Shown: positions 42,941 through 51,222 of the stretch, one piece after another
Numbering within the stretch: the stretch's first letter is position 1
How the letters are laid out: each line of letters starts with the position of its first letter
Origin: Sphingomonas oryzagri
GTDB taxonomy: Bacteria; Pseudomonadota; Alphaproteobacteria; Sphingomonadales; Sphingomonadaceae
Direction of reading: 5' to 3'
NCBI RefSeq assembly: GCF_029906645.1
Contig: NZ_JARYGZ010000004.1
Location: 124,001-188,000 of the forward strand
Length of the DNA: 64,000 bases
Translations under genes and position numbers: made by a program
The notes under the pieces: generated by a model
Database searches by the model: none
Told to the model about the DNA's origin: nothing
Seen by the model: the letters and a program-made list of their open reading frames with translations, nothing else

Positions 42941-44023
42941 ATGAAGGCCGACAAACGCGTCTTCCTGACGCTCGACGGGTTGCGGGGCATCGCGGCGATC
43001 ATGATCGTGCTGTTCCACTCGCCGGCGCTGGTCGGGCATCTGCGTCCGCAATCCGCCTATCTCTCGGTCGATCTGTTCTTCGCGCTGTCGGGCTGCGTGC
43101 TGGAGGCCTCCTATCGCGATCGCCTCGCCGCCGGCCTCTCCACCCGCGAGTTCATGCTGATCCGCTGCATCCGCCTGTGGCCAATGTTCGCGCTGAGCCT
43201 GCTCGTCGGCCTCGCCTTCGCGCTGATTCGCCTCTCGCATGGCATCGGCGGGGAGACTGCCTGGGGCATCGCCACCGCGCTGCTCACAGGCCTCGCCCTG
43301 CTGCCGACGCCGGCGATGACGGGGAAGGGCTGGGTGGTGCCGCTCAACGCCGCCGGCTGGTCGCTGATCCTCGAGCTGGCGATCAACTTCCTCTACGCCC
43401 TGTTCTGGCGGCACCTGACCAACCGGCTGCTGTCGGTCATCGTGGCGGTCGCGGGCGTCGTCCTGATGGTGATGAGCACGCGCCATGGCGGGATCGACAT
43501 GGGATCGACCTGGGGCAGCATCGCGGGCGGGCTGGTCCGCGTCACCTACAGCTTCGCGCTCGGCGTGCTGATCCTGCGCGCCTATGACGGCCGCGTCTGG
43601 ACCGGGTGGGCGAGCGTCATCCCGCCGCTGGCGCTGATCCCCATACTCGCGATGAATCGGGGTGGCCTGTGGTTCGATCTGGTTTCGGCGCTGGTGCTGC
43701 TGCCGCTGATCGTGTGGGCCGGTCTCAGGCTGGAGCCGGGGCCGTGGCTCGGCAAGCTGTTCCGCTGGGGCGGGCTGGTCTCCTACGCGCTCTATGCGCT
43801 GCACGGGCCGCTGCTCAAGTTCGTGCGGATGGAGATCGTCCTCCATGTCGAGCACAGCCGCGAGGCCTTCCTGATCGCCGGCCTGCTGGCGATCGCGGCC
43901 ATGCTGCCGCTGTGCGCGTTGCTGGATCGCTGGTACGACGCGCCGCTCCGCCGGCGGCTGAGCGCGGCGCTGCTCCGTCCCCGCGACCGCCGGATCGCCG
44001 AACCGGCCATGTCGCTGCCCTGA
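42941..44023 (+). CDS. Acyltransferase 3 family membrane protein (OafA-like), inserted in the spc operon
   Basis: 360 residues from the ATG at 42941 (MKADKRVFLTLDGLRGIAAI), with GGGAG nine bases upstream. An open extension to 42797 crosses the terminator and is rejected. The catalytic histidine region FHSPALVG follows LDGLRGIAAIMIVL. About ten membrane helices follow. Acyltransferase-3 proteins O-acylate surface polysaccharides or lipids in the inner membrane; the substrate is unknown. It lies between rpmD and rplO, which are adjacent in the canonical spc operon, so it looks like an insertion. Codon use is GC-rich like its neighbours, arguing against very recent foreign origin. Confidence 0.88.
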   Translation: MKADKRVFLTLDGLRGIAAIMIVLFHSPALVGHLRPQSAYLSVDLFFALSGCVLEASYRDRLAAGLSTREFMLIRCIRLWPMFALSLLVGLAFALIRLSHGIGGETAWGIATALLTGLALLPTPAMTGKGWVVPLNAAGWSLILELAINFLYALFWRHLTNRLLSVIVAVAGVVLMVMSTRHGGIDMGSTWGSIAGGLVRVTYSFALGVLILRAYDGRVWTGWASVIPPLALIPILAMNRGGLWFDLVSALVLLPLIVWAGLRLEPGPWLGKLFRWGGLVSYALYALHGPLLKFVRMEIVLHVEHSREAFLIAGLLAIAAMLPLCALLDRWYDAPLRRRLSAALLRPRDRRIAEPAMSLP

Positions 44024-44046
44024 TTCCGGCCGAACCGGGAATCGGG

Positions 44047-44075
44047 TTGGCAAACGCGGCGAATCTCTCTAAGGG
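44047..44075 (+). promoter_or_regulatory. Candidate rplO promoter
   Basis: TTGGCA (44047-44052) and TAAGGG (44070-44075) are 17 bases apart, about 50 bases before rplO. The upstream terminator and the acyltransferase gene make a separate promoter likely, but the -10 match is weak. Confidence 0.35.
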
Positions 44076-44125
44076 CCGCCGCTTCCATTCATCCGCGCGA
44101 CAAAAGCGAAAGCGAGTGCACTGAC

Positions 44126-44659
44126 ATGACCAAGCTGAACGACATCCGTGACAACGAAGGCGCCCGCCACCGCAAGATGCGCGTCGGCCGTGGCATCGGT
44201 TCGGGCAAGGGCAAGACCGCCGGCCGTGGCCAGAAGGGTCAGAAGAGCCGCGAAGGCGTCTCGATCAAGGGTTTCGAGGGCGGTCAGATGCCGCTCCACA
44301 TGCGCATCCCGAAGCGCGGCTTCAACAACCCGTTCGCCAAGGATTATGCCGAGGTGAACCTGGGCCAGCTGCAGAAGCTGGTCGATGCCAAGACCCTCGC
44401 CACCGACGGCGTGATCGACCATGCGGCGCTGAAGGCGGCCGGCGTGGCGCGCGGCGGCAAGGACGGCGTGCGCATCCTCGCCAAGGGCGAACTGACCGCG
44501 AAGCTGTCGTTCAAGGTGGCCGGCGCTTCGGCCGCCGCCAAGGCCGCGATCGAGAAGGCCGGTGGTTCGGTCGAGGTGATCGAGGTGGTTCCGGCCGCCG
44601 AGAAGGCCGCCGCCAAGAAGAACTCGGTCCGCGACGCCAAGAAGGCGGCCCGCGCCTGA
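44126..44659 (+). CDS. rplO: 50S ribosomal protein L15
   Basis: 177 residues against about 144 in E. coli. [20 protein letters not shown] and the Gly/Lys-rich loop [20 protein letters not shown] are typical. The C-terminal ~25 residues ([20 protein letters not shown]) are an Ala/Lys extension. A tandem 17-base repeat covers its stop codon. Confidence 0.97.
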   Translation: MTKLNDIRDNEGARHRKMRVGRGIGSGKGKTAGRGQKGQKSREGVSIKGFEGGQMPLHMRIPKRGFNNPFAKDYAEVNLGQLQKLVDAKTLATDGVIDHAALKAAGVARGGKDGVRILAKGELTAKLSFKVAGASAAAKAAIEKAGGSVEVIEVVPAAEKAAAKKNSVRDAKKAARA

Positions 44660-44687
44660 GCCTCTCGGTCGCCTGAGCCTTTTGGTC
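44654..44687 (+). repeat. Tandem 17-base repeat over the rplO stop
   Basis: GCCTGAGCCTCTCGGTC (44654-44670) is followed directly by GCCTGAGCCTTTTGGTC, with two differences. The first unit contains the rplO stop codon TGA. It looks like a local duplication. Confidence 0.8.
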
Positions 44688-44703
44688 AGACGACCGCTAG
44701 GGC

Positions 44704-44731
44704 TTAGACAAGCCGGACAAGTGCTTATATG
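44704..44731 (+). promoter_or_regulatory. Candidate secY promoter
   Basis: TTAGAC (44704-44709) and TATATG (44726-44731) are 16 bases apart in the 131-base rplO-secY spacer. It may give secY-adk their own transcript. Confidence 0.45.
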
Positions 44732-44790
44732 GAGGCGGCGGGCGCAGCGATGCGACCCGCCGCTTTCGCTTTCGAGGATATGATTCCCCC

Positions 44791-46164
44791 ATGGCATCCG
44801 CCGCCAACCAGGCCGCCGCCGGCCTCAGCCTCAGCAAGTTCGCGCAGGCGACCGACCTCAAGAAGCGCCTGTGGTTCACGGTCGCCGCGCTGGTCGTCTT
44901 CCGCCTGCTGAGCTTCGTGCCGCTGCCGGGCATCGATCCGCACGCGCTCGCCTCGCTGTTCGCCAAGACCAACGGCGGCGTGCTGGACTTCTTCAACAAC
45001 TTCTCGGGCGGCGCGCTGCATCGCATGTCGATCGTGGCGCTGGGCGTGATGCCCTACATCACCGCCTCGATCGTCGTGCAGCTGGCCACTTCGCTGTCGC
45101 CCACGCTGGAGGCGATCAAGAAGGAAGGCGAGAGCGGCCGCAAGAAGCTGAACCAGTATACCCGCTACTTGACGGTGTTCCTCACGGCGGTGCAGGGATA
45201 CTTCATCGCGGCAGGTCTCGAAAGCTGGGGCGCCTCCTCGGGCATCACGGCGGTCGTGGCGCCGGGCATCATCTTCCGCGTCTCGGCGGTGGTCTCGCTG
45301 ATCGGCGGCACCATGTTCCTGATGTGGCTGGGTGAGCAGATCACCGCGCGCGGCATCGGCAACGGCGTCTCGCTGATCATCATGGCCGGCATCGTCAGCC
45401 AGGTTCCCACCATCCTCTCCAACCTGTTCGAGCAGGGTCGCACCGGCGCGCTGTCGCCGCTGGTCATCATCGGCGCGATCGTGATCGCCTTCGCGCTGAT
45501 CTGGGGCATCTGCTTCATGGAACGCGCGATGCGCCGGGTGCTGATCCAGTACCCCAAGCGCCAGACCGCGCGCGGCATGATGCAGGGCGACAAGAGCTAC
45601 CTGCCGCTGAAGATCAACACGTCGGGCGTGATCCCGCCGATTTTCGCCTCGTCGCTGCTGCTGATGCCGCTGACGATCGCGCAGTTCGCCGGCAACAAGG
45701 TGCAGGGCAACAGCCGCTGGAACGACATCCTGCTGACCGTCACCGGTTCGCTGCAGCATGGTTCGCCGCTGTATCTCGGCCTCTATGCCGCCGGCATCAT
45801 CTTCTTCTGCTTCTTCTACACGGCCGTGGTGTTCAACCCGGAGGAGACGGCGGACAATCTGAAGCGCTATGGCGGCTTCATCCCCGGCATCCGCCCGGGC
45901 AAGTCGACCGCCGAATATCTGGATTACGTGCTGACCCGCATCACCGTGATCGGCGCGGCGTACCTGACCGTCATCTGCCTGGTACCGGAAGCCGTGATCA
46001 AGGCGTTCGGCCTGCCGCAGATGCAGATCACCGGCACCAGCCTGCTGATCGTCGTCAACGTGACGATGGACACGGTGACGCAGATCCAGAGCCACTTGCT
46101 CGCCCACCAATATGGCGATCTGATCAAGAAGGCGAAGCTGAAGGGCGGTGCTCTGCGCCGCTGA
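44791..46164 (+). CDS. secY: Protein translocase subunit SecY
   Basis: 457 residues with ten membrane helices. Typical segments are VALGVMPYITASIVVQLATS (TM2), ARGIGNGVSLIIMAGIV (TM5), LPLKINTSGVIPPIFASSLL (TM7 start) and the cytosolic loop PEETADNLKRYGGFIPGIRP. SecY is the channel of the SecYEG translocase. adk follows after 34 bases and is probably co-transcribed. Confidence 0.98.
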   Translation: MASAANQAAAGLSLSKFAQATDLKKRLWFTVAALVVFRLLSFVPLPGIDPHALASLFAKTNGGVLDFFNNFSGGALHRMSIVALGVMPYITASIVVQLATSLSPTLEAIKKEGESGRKKLNQYTRYLTVFLTAVQGYFIAAGLESWGASSGITAVVAPGIIFRVSAVVSLIGGTMFLMWLGEQITARGIGNGVSLIIMAGIVSQVPTILSNLFEQGRTGALSPLVIIGAIVIAFALIWGICFMERAMRRVLIQYPKRQTARGMMQGDKSYLPLKINTSGVIPPIFASSLLLMPLTIAQFAGNKVQGNSRWNDILLTVTGSLQHGSPLYLGLYAAGIIFFCFFYTAVVFNPEETADNLKRYGGFIPGIRPGKSTAEYLDYVLTRITVIGAAYLTVICLVPEAVIKAFGLPQMQITGTSLLIVVNVTMDTVTQIQSHLLAHQYGDLIKKAKLKGGALRR

Positions 46165-46198
46165 CAGCCGAAGCATTCGTAGGGGAGGGATTTACCGC

Positions 46199-46846
46199 AT
46201 GAACATCATCCTGCTGGGGCCGCCGGGCGCAGGCAAGGGGACGCAGGCCGATCGTCTGGTGAAGGAGCGCGGCATGAAGCAGCTCTCCACCGGCGACATG
46301 CTGCGCGCCGCCGTGAAGGCGGGAACGCCCACCGGCCTCAAGGCCAAGGCGGTGATGGATGCGGGCCAGCTGGTGTCGGACGAGATCGTGTCGGGCATCA
46401 TCGGCGATGCGCTGGACGCGATGCCCGCCGATCAGGGCGCGATCTTCGACGGTTACCCGCGCACCCAGGCGCAGGCCGTGTCGCTCGACGAGATCCTCGA
46501 CGCGCGCGGCCGCAAGCTGGATCATGTGATCGAGCTGGTGGTGGACGAGGACAAGCTCGTCGAGCGGATCGTCGGCCGTTACACCTGCGCCAATTGCGGC
46601 GCCGGCTATCACGACACGTTCAAGCAGCCCAAGGTCGCGGGTACCTGCGACGTCTGCGGCAGCCACGAGTTCAAGCGCCGCCCCGACGACAATGAGGAAA
46701 CGGTGCGCACCCGCATGGCGGAGTATCGCGCCAAGACCCAGCCGATCCTGCCTTATTACGAGGCGAAGGATCTGGTCGCGAAGGTCGACGGCATGGCCGA
46801 CATCGACCATGTCGGCGCGGCGATCGACGCCATCCTCGGCGAATAG
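46199..46846 (+). CDS. adk: Adenylate kinase (zinc-binding LID type)
   Basis: 215 residues from the ATG at 46199. P-loop GPPGAGKGT at 7-15. FDGYPRTQAQA is the AMP-site segment. The LID has four cysteines C130, C133, C150 and C153, so it should bind structural zinc. It converts 2 ADP to ATP and AMP. GGGGAGG lies upstream. Confidence 0.97.
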   Translation: MNIILLGPPGAGKGTQADRLVKERGMKQLSTGDMLRAAVKAGTPTGLKAKAVMDAGQLVSDEIVSGIIGDALDAMPADQGAIFDGYPRTQAQAVSLDEILDARGRKLDHVIELVVDEDKLVERIVGRYTCANCGAGYHDTFKQPKVAGTCDVCGSHEFKRRPDDNEETVRTRMAEYRAKTQPILPYYEAKDLVAKVDGMADIDHVGAAIDAILGE

Positions 46847-46863
46847 CCCTAAGGCACCGCCTG

Positions 46864-47142
46864 ATGGATATCGACGCGCTTCTCCAGCACTATTTCGGCA
46901 CCGACGATCCCGACGCGATCACCGATCTCGGCTTCACGCTGGGATCGGAGCGGTTGCGCGTCGATTTCGGGACCGAGAGCGAGCCAGGCAGGCGTTTCGC
47001 GCTCTGGGTGCTGATGGCGGTGCTGGATTTCGCGCCGCTGCCCGCAGAGGCCTTCCCCAAGGATCCGGACCTGAAGCGCGCGGCGGAGGATTATCTCACT
47101 GCCGCCGAGCGGATGGAGCGCGACGGCGAAGGGGAGGACTGA
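46864..47142 (+). CDS. Conserved small acidic protein, unknown function
   Basis: 92 residues (MDIDALLQHYFGTDDPDAIT), strongly acidic and predicted helical, without signal peptide or membrane segment. It starts 17 bases after adk and is probably in the same transcript. The family was not recognised. The composition (DFGTESEPGRRFALWVLMAV) is that of a folded cytosolic protein. Repeat A follows. Confidence 0.65.
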   Translation: MDIDALLQHYFGTDDPDAITDLGFTLGSERLRVDFGTESEPGRRFALWVLMAVLDFAPLPAEAFPKDPDLKRAAEDYLTAAERMERDGEGED

Positions 47143-47150
47143 CCCTCCGC

Positions 47151-47240
47151 GTCATTGCGAGCGCAGCGAAGCAATCCAGAGCCACGGGGCGTTGCGCCTG
47201 AGGCTCTGGATTGCCGCGTCGCTTCGCTCCTCGCAATGAC
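47151..47240. repeat. Dispersed palindromic repeat A, copy 3
   Basis: A 90-base inverted repeat from GTCATTGCGAG to CTCGCAATGAC with inner GAAGCAATCCAGAGCC and GGCTCTGGATTGC arms. It lies between the convergent ends of the small acidic gene and the alcohol dehydrogenase gene, where it could end transcription from both sides. Confidence 0.92.
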
Positions 47241-47254
47241 GAAGGAGAGGCGCC

Positions 47255-48310
47255 TTACCCGTTCGCGAGCGTCTTGTTGTCGATCACGAAACGGTATTTC
47301 ACGTCGCCCTTGAGCATCCGCTCATAGGCCTTTTCGATATCTTGGATCGCGATCGTCTCGATCTCGGAGACCACGCCCTTCTCGGCGCAGAAATCGAGCA
47401 TCTCCTGCGTCTCGGCGATGCCGCCGATCAGCGAGCCGGCGAGACTCTTGCGCCCGAAGATCATGTTGAAGACGCTGGGCGATGGGTGGGCATGTTCGGG
47501 CGCGCCGACCAGCACCAGCGTGCCGTCGCGCTTCAGGCAGCCGATAAACGGATCGAGATTGTGGCTGGCCGCCACGGTGTTCACGATCAGATCGAAGCTG
47601 CCGGCCGCCGCCTGCATCTCCGCCTCGTTCTTGGACACGATCACCTCGTCCGCGCCGAGCTTCAGCGCATCGGCCTTCTTCGATTCCGAGGTGGTGAAGG
47701 CGACGGTGTGAGCGCCGAGCGCATGGGCCAGCTTGATGCCCATGTGGCCCAACCCGCCGATGCCGACGATACCGACCTTCTTGCCGGGGCCGGCGCCCCA
47801 GTGGCGCAGCGGCGACCAGGTGGTGATGCCGGCGCAGAGCAGCGGCGCCACGGCGGCGAGCTGCTCTTCGGAATGGCTCACCTTCAGCACGAAATCGTCC
47901 TTCACGACGATCCGGTCCGAATAGCCGCCGAACGTGTTCTCGCCCTGCCCGAAAGCGTGGCCGTTATAGGTGCCGGTGAAGCCGTTCTGGCAATATTGTT
48001 CGAGGCCCTCGTCGCAGGACGGGCAATGCTGGCAACTGTCGACCATGCAGCCGACGGCCGCGACATCGCCGACCTTGAACCTGCCGACATGATCGCCGAC
48101 GGCGGTGACGCGGCCGACGATCTCGTGACCCGGCACGCACGGCCAGACGGTGTTGCCCCATTCGCCACGCGCCTGGTGGAGATCGGAGTGGCAGACGCCG
48201 CAATAGAGGATGTCGATCTGCACGTCGTGGGCGCCGACGGCGCGGCGATCGATCTCGAAGGGCGCGAGCGGGGTTTCGGCGCTTTGCGCCGCATAGGCCT
48301 TGGTTGCCAT
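47255..48310 (-). CDS. Zinc-dependent NADP alcohol/aldehyde reductase (YahK/CAD-like)
   Basis: 351 residues. Catalytic zinc ligands are C37 in YCGVCHSDLH and H62-E63 in VPGHEIVG. Structural zinc cysteines are C93, C96, C99 and C107 in DSCQHCPSCDEGLEQYC. The Rossmann motif is GIVGIGGLGHMGIKLA. YahK-type enzymes reduce a broad range of aldehydes with NADPH. The gene runs against the ribosomal genes, between adk and rpsM, so it splits the secY-adk and rpsM segments. Confidence 0.93.
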   Translation of the reverse strand: MATKAYAAQSAETPLAPFEIDRRAVGAHDVQIDILYCGVCHSDLHQARGEWGNTVWPCVPGHEIVGRVTAVGDHVGRFKVGDVAAVGCMVDSCQHCPSCDEGLEQYCQNGFTGTYNGHAFGQGENTFGGYSDRIVVKDDFVLKVSHSEEQLAAVAPLLCAGITTWSPLRHWGAGPGKKVGIVGIGGLGHMGIKLAHALGAHTVAFTTSESKKADALKLGADEVIVSKNEAEMQAAAGSFDLIVNTVAASHNLDPFIGCLKRDGTLVLVGAPEHAHPSPSVFNMIFGRKSLAGSLIGGIAETQEMLDFCAEKGVVSEIETIAIQDIEKAYERMLKGDVKYRFVIDNKTLANG

Positions 48311-48426
48311 GATGATGGAATTCCTCTTCGGGGAGTGAAGGGACGCTTAGGCTACCGCTGACAGCGTTGACGCGCAACCGCTCGGTACAGAAATCTTTGC
48401 GGGTCATTACTCCCTTTCCCGTGCGC

Positions 48427-48453
48427 TTGACAGGGGGTGAGTCGCCCTATAGG
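48427..48453 (+). promoter_or_regulatory. alpha operon promoter (rpsM)
   Basis: TTGACA (48427-48432) and TATAGG (48448-48453) with a 15-base spacer. The spacer ends TGAGTCGCCC, directly before TATAG, the same ten bases seen in the rpsL promoter (28681-28690). It would give a leader of about 125 bases. Confidence 0.75.
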
Positions 48454-48586
48454 GACCGCCGATCCCAAAACCCGGTCGTCCGGCGGCGCCATTCGTGCGC
48501 ACGTCGGCTGTCCTGCGTTGAGGGGCGAAGCGCTGAGATGGGGCTCCTCGCCATAGGCGCCCCGTGGAGCAGGAGAAAGAAGTACC

Positions 48587-48955
48587 ATGGCACGTATCGC
48601 GGGTGTGAACATCCCGACCAACAAGCGCGTCGAGATCGCGCTGACCTACATTCACGGCATCGGCCCGGCCAAGGCCAAGGAAATCACCGGCAAGCTCGGC
48701 ATCGAGCCGCAGCGCCGCGTGCAGGATCTGAGCGACCAGGAAGTCCTCCAGATCCGCGAGACCATCGACGCGGGTTACACCGTGGAAGGCGACCTGCGTC
48801 GCCAGACCGCGATGAACATCAAGCGCCTGATGGACCTGGCCTGCTACCGCGGCCTGCGTCACCGCAAGGGCCTGCCGGTCCGCGGCCAGCGCACGCACAC
48901 CAACGCCCGCACCCGCAAGGGCAAGGCGAAGCCGATCGCCGGCAAGAAGAAGTGA
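48587..48955 (+). CDS. rpsM: 30S ribosomal protein S13
   Basis: 122 residues ([20 protein letters not shown]). Contacts the P-site tRNA and the 50S from the 30S head. [20 protein letters not shown] at the C-terminus is the tRNA-contacting tail. First gene of the alpha-operon segment. GGAGAAAGAAG lies upstream. Confidence 0.98.
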   Translation: MARIAGVNIPTNKRVEIALTYIHGIGPAKAKEITGKLGIEPQRRVQDLSDQEVLQIRETIDAGYTVEGDLRRQTAMNIKRLMDLACYRGLRHRKGLPVRGQRTHTNARTRKGKAKPIAGKKK

Positions 48956-48959
48956 GCTT

Positions 48960-48979
48960 GAGCCGCTGAAAGGCGGCTC
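48960..48979 (+). other. Hairpin in the rpsM-rpsK spacer
   Basis: Perfect stem GAGCCGC-tgaaag-GCGGCTC, four bases after rpsM, followed by GCTCTT. Probably an mRNA processing or partial termination element. Confidence 0.45.
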
Positions 48980-49008
48980 GCTCTTCCCTCAGGTAGGACA
49001 GCAGAAAA

Positions 49009-49398
49009 ATGGCACGTGAACCGCAGCGTCTTCGCCGTCGCGAACGCAAGAACATCACCGCCGGCGTCGCCCATGTGAACGCCAGCTTCAACAACACCAT
49101 GATCACCATCACCGACGCGCAGGGCAATGCCATCGCGTGGTCGTCGGCGGGCATGATGGGCTTCAAGGGTTCGCGCAAGTCGACCCCGTACGCCGCCCAG
49201 GTCGCCGCCGAGGATGCCGGCAAGAAGGCCGCCGAACATGGCGTCCGCACCCTCGAGGTCGAGGTGAAGGGCCCCGGTTCGGGCCGCGAGTCGGCGCTGC
49301 GCGCGCTGCAGGCGGTCGGCTTCCAGATCACGTCGATCCGCGACGTGACCTCGATCCCGCACAATGGCGTTCGCCCGTCCAAGCGCCGCCGCGTCTGA
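49009..49398 (+). CDS. rpsK: 30S ribosomal protein S11
   Basis: 129 residues. [20 protein letters not shown] and [20 protein letters not shown] are typical; [13 protein letters not shown] closes the protein. S11 lines the platform near the Shine-Dalgarno helix. Confidence 0.98.
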   Translation: MAREPQRLRRRERKNITAGVAHVNASFNNTMITITDAQGNAIAWSSAGMMGFKGSRKSTPYAAQVAAEDAGKKAAEHGVRTLEVEVKGPGSGRESALRALQAVGFQITSIRDVTSIPHNGVRPSKRRRV

Positions 49399-49407
49399 TT
49401 TCGTATC

Positions 49408-49434
49408 GGGGCGTGGGTCCGTCACCCGCGCCCC
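49408..49434 (+). other. Hairpin in the rpsK-rpoA spacer
   Basis: GGGGCG and GGGT pair with ACCC and CGCCCC around a five-base loop, followed by CCGTTTC. It may cause partial termination and lower rpoA relative to the ribosomal genes (inference). Confidence 0.45.
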
Positions 49435-49491
49435 CGTTTCCCGGCCGCGGGTGGACGCATCCGCTTTGGCCCAACCCTTGAGGGAAAACAC

Positions 49492-50556
49492 ATGGCCGTC
49501 AACGCCAAGAACTGGCAGGAACTCAAGAAGCCCAACGGCCTGGAGAAGAAGGGCGGCGACGGAAAGCGCCGTGCCACCTTCGTCGCCGAGCCGCTCGAGC
49601 GTGGCTTCGGCCTGACGCTCGGCAACGCGCTGCGCCGCGTGCTGCTCTCGTCGCTCCAGGGCGCCGCCGTCACGTCGATCAAGATCGAGAACGTCCTGCA
49701 TGAGTTCTCGAGCCTCGCGGGCGTCCGCGAGGACGTCACCGACATGGTGCTGAACGTCAAGCAGATCGCGCTCAAGATGCAGGGCGAGGGCGCCAAGCGC
49801 CTCCAGCTCTCCGCGACCGGCCCGGCCGAAGTCACCGCGGGCATGATCGCCACCACCGGCGACATCGAGGTGCTGAACCCCGATCTGGTGATCTGCCACC
49901 TCGACGATGGCGCGACGCTCAACATGGAGCTGACCGCCGCCGCCGGTAAGGGCTACGTCACCGCCGCGATGAACCGTCCGGCCGATGCGCCGATCGGCCT
50001 CATCCCGGTCGACGCGCTCTACTCGCCGGTCCGCCAGGTCGCGTACAAGGTGGAGAACACCCGCGTCGGCCAGGAGCTCGATTACGACAAGCTCACGCTG
50101 ACCATCGAGACCGACGGCACCGTCACCCCGGAGGATGCGCTCGCCTACGCCGCGCGCATCCTGCAGGACCAGCTGCAGCTGTTCGTCCACTTCGACGACG
50201 GCCTGACGCTGCAGACCTCCGTCCCGCAGATGGCGGGTGTCGCGGTTCCGGCCGCCGGCGCCGAGCCGGAGCAGGACGCCAACCAGCTGAACCGCTACCT
50301 CCTCAAGAAGGTGGACGAGCTGGAGCTGTCGGTGCGTTCGGCGAACTGCCTGAAGAACGACAACATCATCTACATCGGCGACCTGGTCCAGAAGACCGAG
50401 GCCGAGATGCTCCGCACGCCGAACTTCGGCCGCAAGTCGCTGAACGAGATCAAGGAAGTGCTCTCGTCCATGGGCCTGCGCCTCGGCATGGACATCCCCG
50501 GCTGGCCGCCGGAGAACATTGAGGAAATGGCCAAGAAGCTCGAGCAGGAATATTGA
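49492..50556 (+). CDS. rpoA: RNA polymerase alpha subunit
   Basis: 354 residues. The N-terminal assembly domain has [20 protein letters not shown] followed by [20 protein letters not shown]. The C-terminal domain from about 265 has [20 protein letters not shown] and [20 protein letters not shown]-like residues that bind UP elements and activators. Normal length for alphaproteobacteria (about 335-355). rpsD is not upstream, as is usual in this class. Confidence 0.97.
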   Translation: MAVNAKNWQELKKPNGLEKKGGDGKRRATFVAEPLERGFGLTLGNALRRVLLSSLQGAAVTSIKIENVLHEFSSLAGVREDVTDMVLNVKQIALKMQGEGAKRLQLSATGPAEVTAGMIATTGDIEVLNPDLVICHLDDGATLNMELTAAAGKGYVTAAMNRPADAPIGLIPVDALYSPVRQVAYKVENTRVGQELDYDKLTLTIETDGTVTPEDALAYAARILQDQLQLFVHFDDGLTLQTSVPQMAGVAVPAAGAEPEQDANQLNRYLLKKVDELELSVRSANCLKNDNIIYIGDLVQKTEAEMLRTPNFGRKSLNEIKEVLSSMGLRLGMDIPGWPPENIEEMAKKLEQEY

Positions 50557-50589
50557 TCCTGCCGATCGGCTGATTGGTTTGAGGGGTTT

Positions 50590-50614
50590 GGGCGGTGCCC
50601 CCTTGTCACCGCCC
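50590..50614 (+). other. Hairpin in the rpoA-rplQ spacer
   Basis: Perfect stem GGGCGGTG (50590-50597) and CACCGCCC (50607-50614) with a nine-base loop and no T-run. One of a series of hairpins in every gap of the alpha operon. Confidence 0.45.
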
Positions 50615-50663
50615 GGCCCGCAGTACCTTGAACGGCTGCGGGACGAACTGAAGGAAGAATGAT

Positions 50664-51086
50664 ATGCGCCATCGCGTTGGCGGTCGTAAGCTGCAGCGGA
50701 CCGCGTCCCACCGTACCGCCCTGTTCCGCAACCAGTCGGCCGCGCTGATCAAGCACGAGCAGATCCTCACCACCCTCGCCAAGGCGAAGGAGCTTCGCCC
50801 CTACGTCGAGAAGCTGGTGACTCTGGCCAAGAAGGGTGGCCTCTCCAACCGCCGTCTCGCCCACGCGCGCCTGCTCGACGACACGCAGCTGGTGAAGCTG
50901 TTCGACGTGCTGGCCGAGCGCTACAAGACCCGCGCCGGCGGCTACACCCGCATCATCAAGGCCGGTATCCGCGCGTCGGACGCCGCGCCGATGGCGATCA
51001 TCGAGTTCGTCGACCGCGACGTCTCGGCCAAGGGCCAGGATTCGGGCCCGGTGATCACCGACGAGGAGCTGGACGAGGCGGCCTGA
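50664..51086 (+). CDS. rplQ: 50S ribosomal protein L17
   Basis: 140 residues ([20 protein letters not shown]). Located near the tunnel exit. [20 protein letters not shown] and [20 protein letters not shown] are typical; an acidic C-terminal tail ([12 protein letters not shown]) follows. Last gene of the ribosomal block, closed by a terminator. Confidence 0.97.
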   Translation: MRHRVGGRKLQRTASHRTALFRNQSAALIKHEQILTTLAKAKELRPYVEKLVTLAKKGGLSNRRLAHARLLDDTQLVKLFDVLAERYKTRAGGYTRIIKAGIRASDAAPMAIIEFVDRDVSAKGQDSGPVITDEELDEAA

Positions 51087-51116
51087 GCCACTCGTTCCAT
51101 CCCGCTGAACGAACGG

Positions 51117-51146
51117 AAGGGCCGTCCCGCATCGGGGCGGCCCTTT
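51117..51146 (+). terminator. Intrinsic terminator of the alpha operon
   Basis: AAGGGCCG-CCC pairs with GGG-CGGCCCTT around gcatc, followed by TCTGC. It lies 30 bases after rplQ and ends the ribosomal superoperon. Confidence 0.88.
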
Positions 51147-51222
51147 CTGCATCGGCCGTCCTTTGGTTTGCATGGCGCCGCGCCGTCGTTACGGATGAGA
51201 CGGAGTGACGAGAGGATTGCCC

